Assembly (NCBI GenBank): GCA_937942465.1
Contig: CALDEO010000199.1
Coordinates: 1-6,509, forward strand
DNA length: 6,509 nucleotides
Direction of reading: 5' to 3'
DNA from: an uncultured Saprospiraceae bacterium
GTDB lineage: Bacteria; Bacteroidota; Bacteroidia; Chitinophagales; Saprospiraceae
The position numbers and the translations under genes were made by a program. The first letter of the stretch is position 1. Each line of letters starts with the position of its first letter. Of the stretch, positions 4,116 through 6,509 are shown piece after piece. Under the pieces are notes generated by a model. The model was not told where the DNA came from. It did not search any database and saw only the letters and a program-made list of their open reading frames with translations.

Positions 4116-6509
4116 ATGAGGAAACTAAAACTACACAGTGCCGCTAGGTACTCAGCTTGCCGTATCTGCATGTCATTGCATACTGTGCTTCTCACAGTGT
4201 TCATGCTATTCATGCATCTCTCTATTTATTCACAATGTTCTATTTCTCCAGGTAATATTGAAGGACTTATCTTCAATGATATCAATATGGATGGTCTTAA
4301 TGATGACGCCAGTTATATTGGCAATGTCATGGTCAAGGCTTTTGACTCCAACGGTACCTTAGTTGGTCAGGATGTCAGTAGTTCATTAGGTACTTATACT
4401 ATATCAGGTTTAACTGATGGTGATTCGTATCGATTAGAGTTTACACAACCAGCTCCATATGTAAGTGCATTATCTAGTGCTGACAGTGGTACTAGTTTAC
4501 AGTTTGTAAATGCTCCGTCGTGTGATGCTAATTTAGGTTTTTTCGATCCTAACGTTAATTGCAATGAAAATCCTCCATTAATACTCACTTGTTTTGTACA
4601 AGGTGTACCGGGTATCAATGATATGATGGAAACCATTATAAAGCTAGAGCATGACTTCAGTGTAAGTTCTACTCCTTCTAAAATTGCTAACAAAGCAGAG
4701 ACAGGTAGTGTATGGGGTGTAGCTTGGGATGCTGAGCGAAACAGAGTATACTCTTCTTCATTCGTTAAGCAGAATGCTCACTTATCACCATATGGTGCTG
4801 GAGCTATATTTGCAACGGATATGGCAGGTACTCCTTCTACATCTAAGTGGATCACACTAGATGAGGTAGGTGTTGATGTCGGTACATCCGCTTTCAATTT
4901 TAATGATTGTGACTATGGATCACAAGTAGGTAGATTTGGTATTGGTAATATCGTCATTGATGATAATTACCAATTTCTGTATGTAATGGATTTAACAAAT
5001 AAGCAGATTGTACGTATTGATATAGCTGACCCTAGACCAAGTACTACAGAGACTTATGCAATACCAGATCCAGGTTGCAACGGTGGAGAAAATGCTCCTT
5101 TCGCATTAGAATTAAACAATGGTAAACTATATGTAGGTACAACTTGTACTGCAGAATATTCAAAATTACAATCAGAGTCAACAGCAAATGTTTTTGAATT
5201 TGATCTTACAAATAAAAATTTCAACTTAATCTTCCAGACTAATTATATCAAAGGTCACTGGTACGATTCTCCTTCTAGCGAAGATGAAACGATGCATTGG
5301 TTGACTGATATTGCATTTACAGATGAAGGCAATATGTTGATTTCATTATCGGATAGAGTAGGACACAGATTCTGTAACCCTGAAAGAAATAGACTAGATT
5401 TTCAAAACCCTGATTTATTAACAGTTTGGAATGACGGTGGTACTTGGACTTTAGAGTCCAATGGTACAGCGGGTAGCTTGACTGGTAGTGGAGTTGGTAA
5501 TACTCAAGGCCCAGGTGGTGGAGAGTTTTTTGGTTTAGATTATTGGTTAGCAGGACCTAACTATCACCCGGAGATTGCCTTAGGTAGTATATTTGTACTA
5601 CCAGGATCTGGTGAAGTAGTCGCTGCTGTTTATGATCCTTTGTATGATACATACTCAGGTGGATTGCACCGTTATGTGACTGCTACAGGTAAGAAAGCAG
5701 GTGCAATACAATTGTATACACATAATATTGGTGATCAATTTGGAAAAGCAACAGGCTTTGGTGAGATCACAAATATGTGTGAAAGACCACAAGCTGAGAT
5801 TGGTAATTATGTATGGATAGATGCTAATAGTAACGGTATTCAAGAAGCAGGCGAAGACGCTATTGTAGGTGTTGAAGTATTGCTTATTAATGATAACTGT
5901 GAAGTAGTAGGTACAACTACAACTTCAGCTTCTGGGCAGTACGTATTCAATGACACCAATGTAGATAACAATCTAGATGGTGTATTTGATGGATTAAACT
6001 ACAACCAAGAATATTATGTAACATTAGATTTGAATCTTTTTGATAAAGACAATGGACATTACACTTACGGTGGTAGTGAGTATGTTACTTGTTCTAATAA
6101 TATTGGTTTCGGTGAGAATGCTGACTTAAATGATAATGATATTGCAATTGCTGGTTTCAGCTGTTCACTATTGGATCAAGTTGCATTTATACCTGTATCA
6201 GTGTCGCAGAGCAATTCTGTTAATCATGATTATGATATCGGATTGTGCCCAAAACCAGAAAATACATTTGACCTTGCGTTAATTAAAATATTATTGACAG
6301 ATCCTTTAGTTCAGTTAGGAGATACTGCAATATTCGAAATGCAAATTTATAACCAAGGAACAACTCCAGCTAGTGATATTACGGTTGTTGATTACTTAGT
6401 TGATGGTTATGCATTTTTAGAAGATTTAAACCCTGATTGGAGATTAAGAGATGGTCTATTGAAGACTAATTTTGATGGTGTTCTTAATCCAGGTGAAGAA
6501 TTAAAATTA
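4116..6509 (+). CDS. Large secreted surface protein with SdrD-B-like, propeller-like and DUF11 regions, 3' end missing
   Basis: An open frame of 798 codons reaches the right edge without a stop. ATG 4116 is the first start after the in-frame TGA at 4077 and gives a basic N-terminus (MRKLKLHSAARYSACR), then a hydrophobic core VLLTVFMLFMHLSIYS (24-39) as signal peptide; ATG 4170 (Met19) would keep the core but lose the basic part. Residues 47-145 are SdrD-B-like: GNIEGLIFNDINMDGLNDD with a D-x-N-x-D-G calcium-loop look, then GTYTISGLTDGDSYRLEF. Residues about 195-555 look like a beta-propeller (VWGVAWDAERNRVYSSSF, FLYVMDLTNKQIVRIDI, LYVGTT). Residues 562-710 are a second SdrD-B-like domain (IGNYVWIDANSNGIQEAGED, then VGTTTTSASGQYVF). 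DUF11 starts at 718 (FDLALIKILL, IYNQGTTPASDITVVDYL). Such proteins are usually giant adhesins; in this group they often end in a type IX secretion domain, which would lie outside the window. The binding partner is unknown. Confidence 0.94.
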   Translation, partial: MRKLKLHSAARYSACRICMSLHTVLLTVFMLFMHLSIYSQCSISPGNIEGLIFNDINMDGLNDDASYIGNVMVKAFDSNGTLVGQDVSSSLGTYTISGLTDGDSYRLEFTQPAPYVSALSSADSGTSLQFVNAPSCDANLGFFDPNVNCNENPPLILTCFVQGVPGINDMMETIIKLEHDFSVSSTPSKIANKAETGSVWGVAWDAERNRVYSSSFVKQNAHLSPYGAGAIFATDMAGTPSTSKWITLDEVGVDVGTSAFNFNDCDYGSQVGRFGIGNIVIDDNYQFLYVMDLTNKQIVRIDIADPRPSTTETYAIPDPGCNGGENAPFALELNNGKLYVGTTCTAEYSKLQSESTANVFEFDLTNKNFNLIFQTNYIKGHWYDSPSSEDETMHWLTDIAFTDEGNMLISLSDRVGHRFCNPERNRLDFQNPDLLTVWNDGGTWTLESNGTAGSLTGSGVGNTQGPGGGEFFGLDYWLAGPNYHPEIALGSIFVLPGSGEVVAAVYDPLYDTYSGGLHRYVTATGKKAGAIQLYTHNIGDQFGKATGFGEITNMCERPQAEIGNYVWIDANSNGIQEAGEDAIVGVEVLLINDNCEVVGTTTTSASGQYVFNDTNVDNNLDGVFDGLNYNQEYYVTLDLNLFDKDNGHYTYGGSEYVTCSNNIGFGENADLNDNDIAIAGFSCSLLDQVAFIPVSVSQSNSVNHDYDIGLCPKPENTFDLALIKILLTDPLVQLGDTAIFEMQIYNQGTTPASDITVVDYLVDGYAFLEDLNPDWRLRDGLLKTNFDGVLNPGEELKL

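Noticed and set aside
4230..4244. Lipobox-like end of the surface-protein signal peptide, YSQC with Cys41
   Set aside because: Gln directly before Cys does not fit a lipobox, which needs Gly, Ala or Ser there; ordinary signal-peptidase cleavage is more likely.
4138..4362. Plus-strand frame of 74 codons, Cys- and Ser-rich, starting inside the surface-protein signal peptide
   Set aside because: Out of frame within the 798-codon reading frame, which carries clear SdrD-B motifs through the same bases.
4394..4693. Minus-strand frame of 99 codons opposite the surface-protein gene
   Set aside because: Antisense to the region coding for the end of the first SdrD-B-like domain; no domain or promoter of its own.
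5655..5843. Minus-strand frame of 62 codons, Cys-rich
   Set aside because: Antisense to the end of the propeller-like region and the start of the second SdrD-B domain; a shadow frame.

Overview
The window looks like chromosome of a marine-type Bacteroidota, most plausibly the Saprospiria/Saprospiraceae. This is inferred from four things: a Bacteroidota-style FabI, the recN-fabI gene pair, TAnnTTTG promoter boxes without clear Shine-Dalgarno sequences, and a very large SdrD-B/propeller/DUF11 surface protein of a kind common in that group. I could run no database search, so the taxonomy rests on recognised families and signals only.

Layout: positions 1-3650 hold three minus-strand genes, read right to left. 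They are a 375-residue lipoprotein of unknown function (2523-3650), recN (787-2442) and fabI (start at 776, last few codons cut off by the left edge). recN and fabI are 10 bases apart and are probably co-transcribed. recN has a good Bacteroidota promoter box just ahead of its start, so it need not depend on the lipoprotein promoter.

Positions 3651-4115 form a 465-base divergent intergenic region. Its left two thirds are extremely AT-rich and dense in palindromes and repeated 8-10-base words. At about position 3976, just after a TATATTTG promoter box, composition changes sharply to a balanced stretch of about 140 bases. That stretch can fold into a small GNRA-capped hairpin and a long hairpin (4049-4080), and looks like a structured 5' leader for the gene that follows.

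Positions 4116-6509 are the first 798 codons of one long plus-strand gene that runs off the right edge. It encodes a secreted protein with a signal peptide, an SdrD-B-like beta-sandwich, a propeller-like region of about 350 residues, a second SdrD-B-like domain with a calcium-loop-like motif, and the start of a DUF11 domain. It is a giant adhesin or cell-surface protein.

recN (double-strand break repair) and fabI (fatty-acid elongation) are housekeeping genes. The lipoprotein and the surface protein, transcribed away from each other, are envelope genes and form the accessory part. The structured leader and the word-dense regulatory region in front of the surface-protein gene are the most unusual items. 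No mobile element, CRISPR array, tRNA or rRNA was seen.
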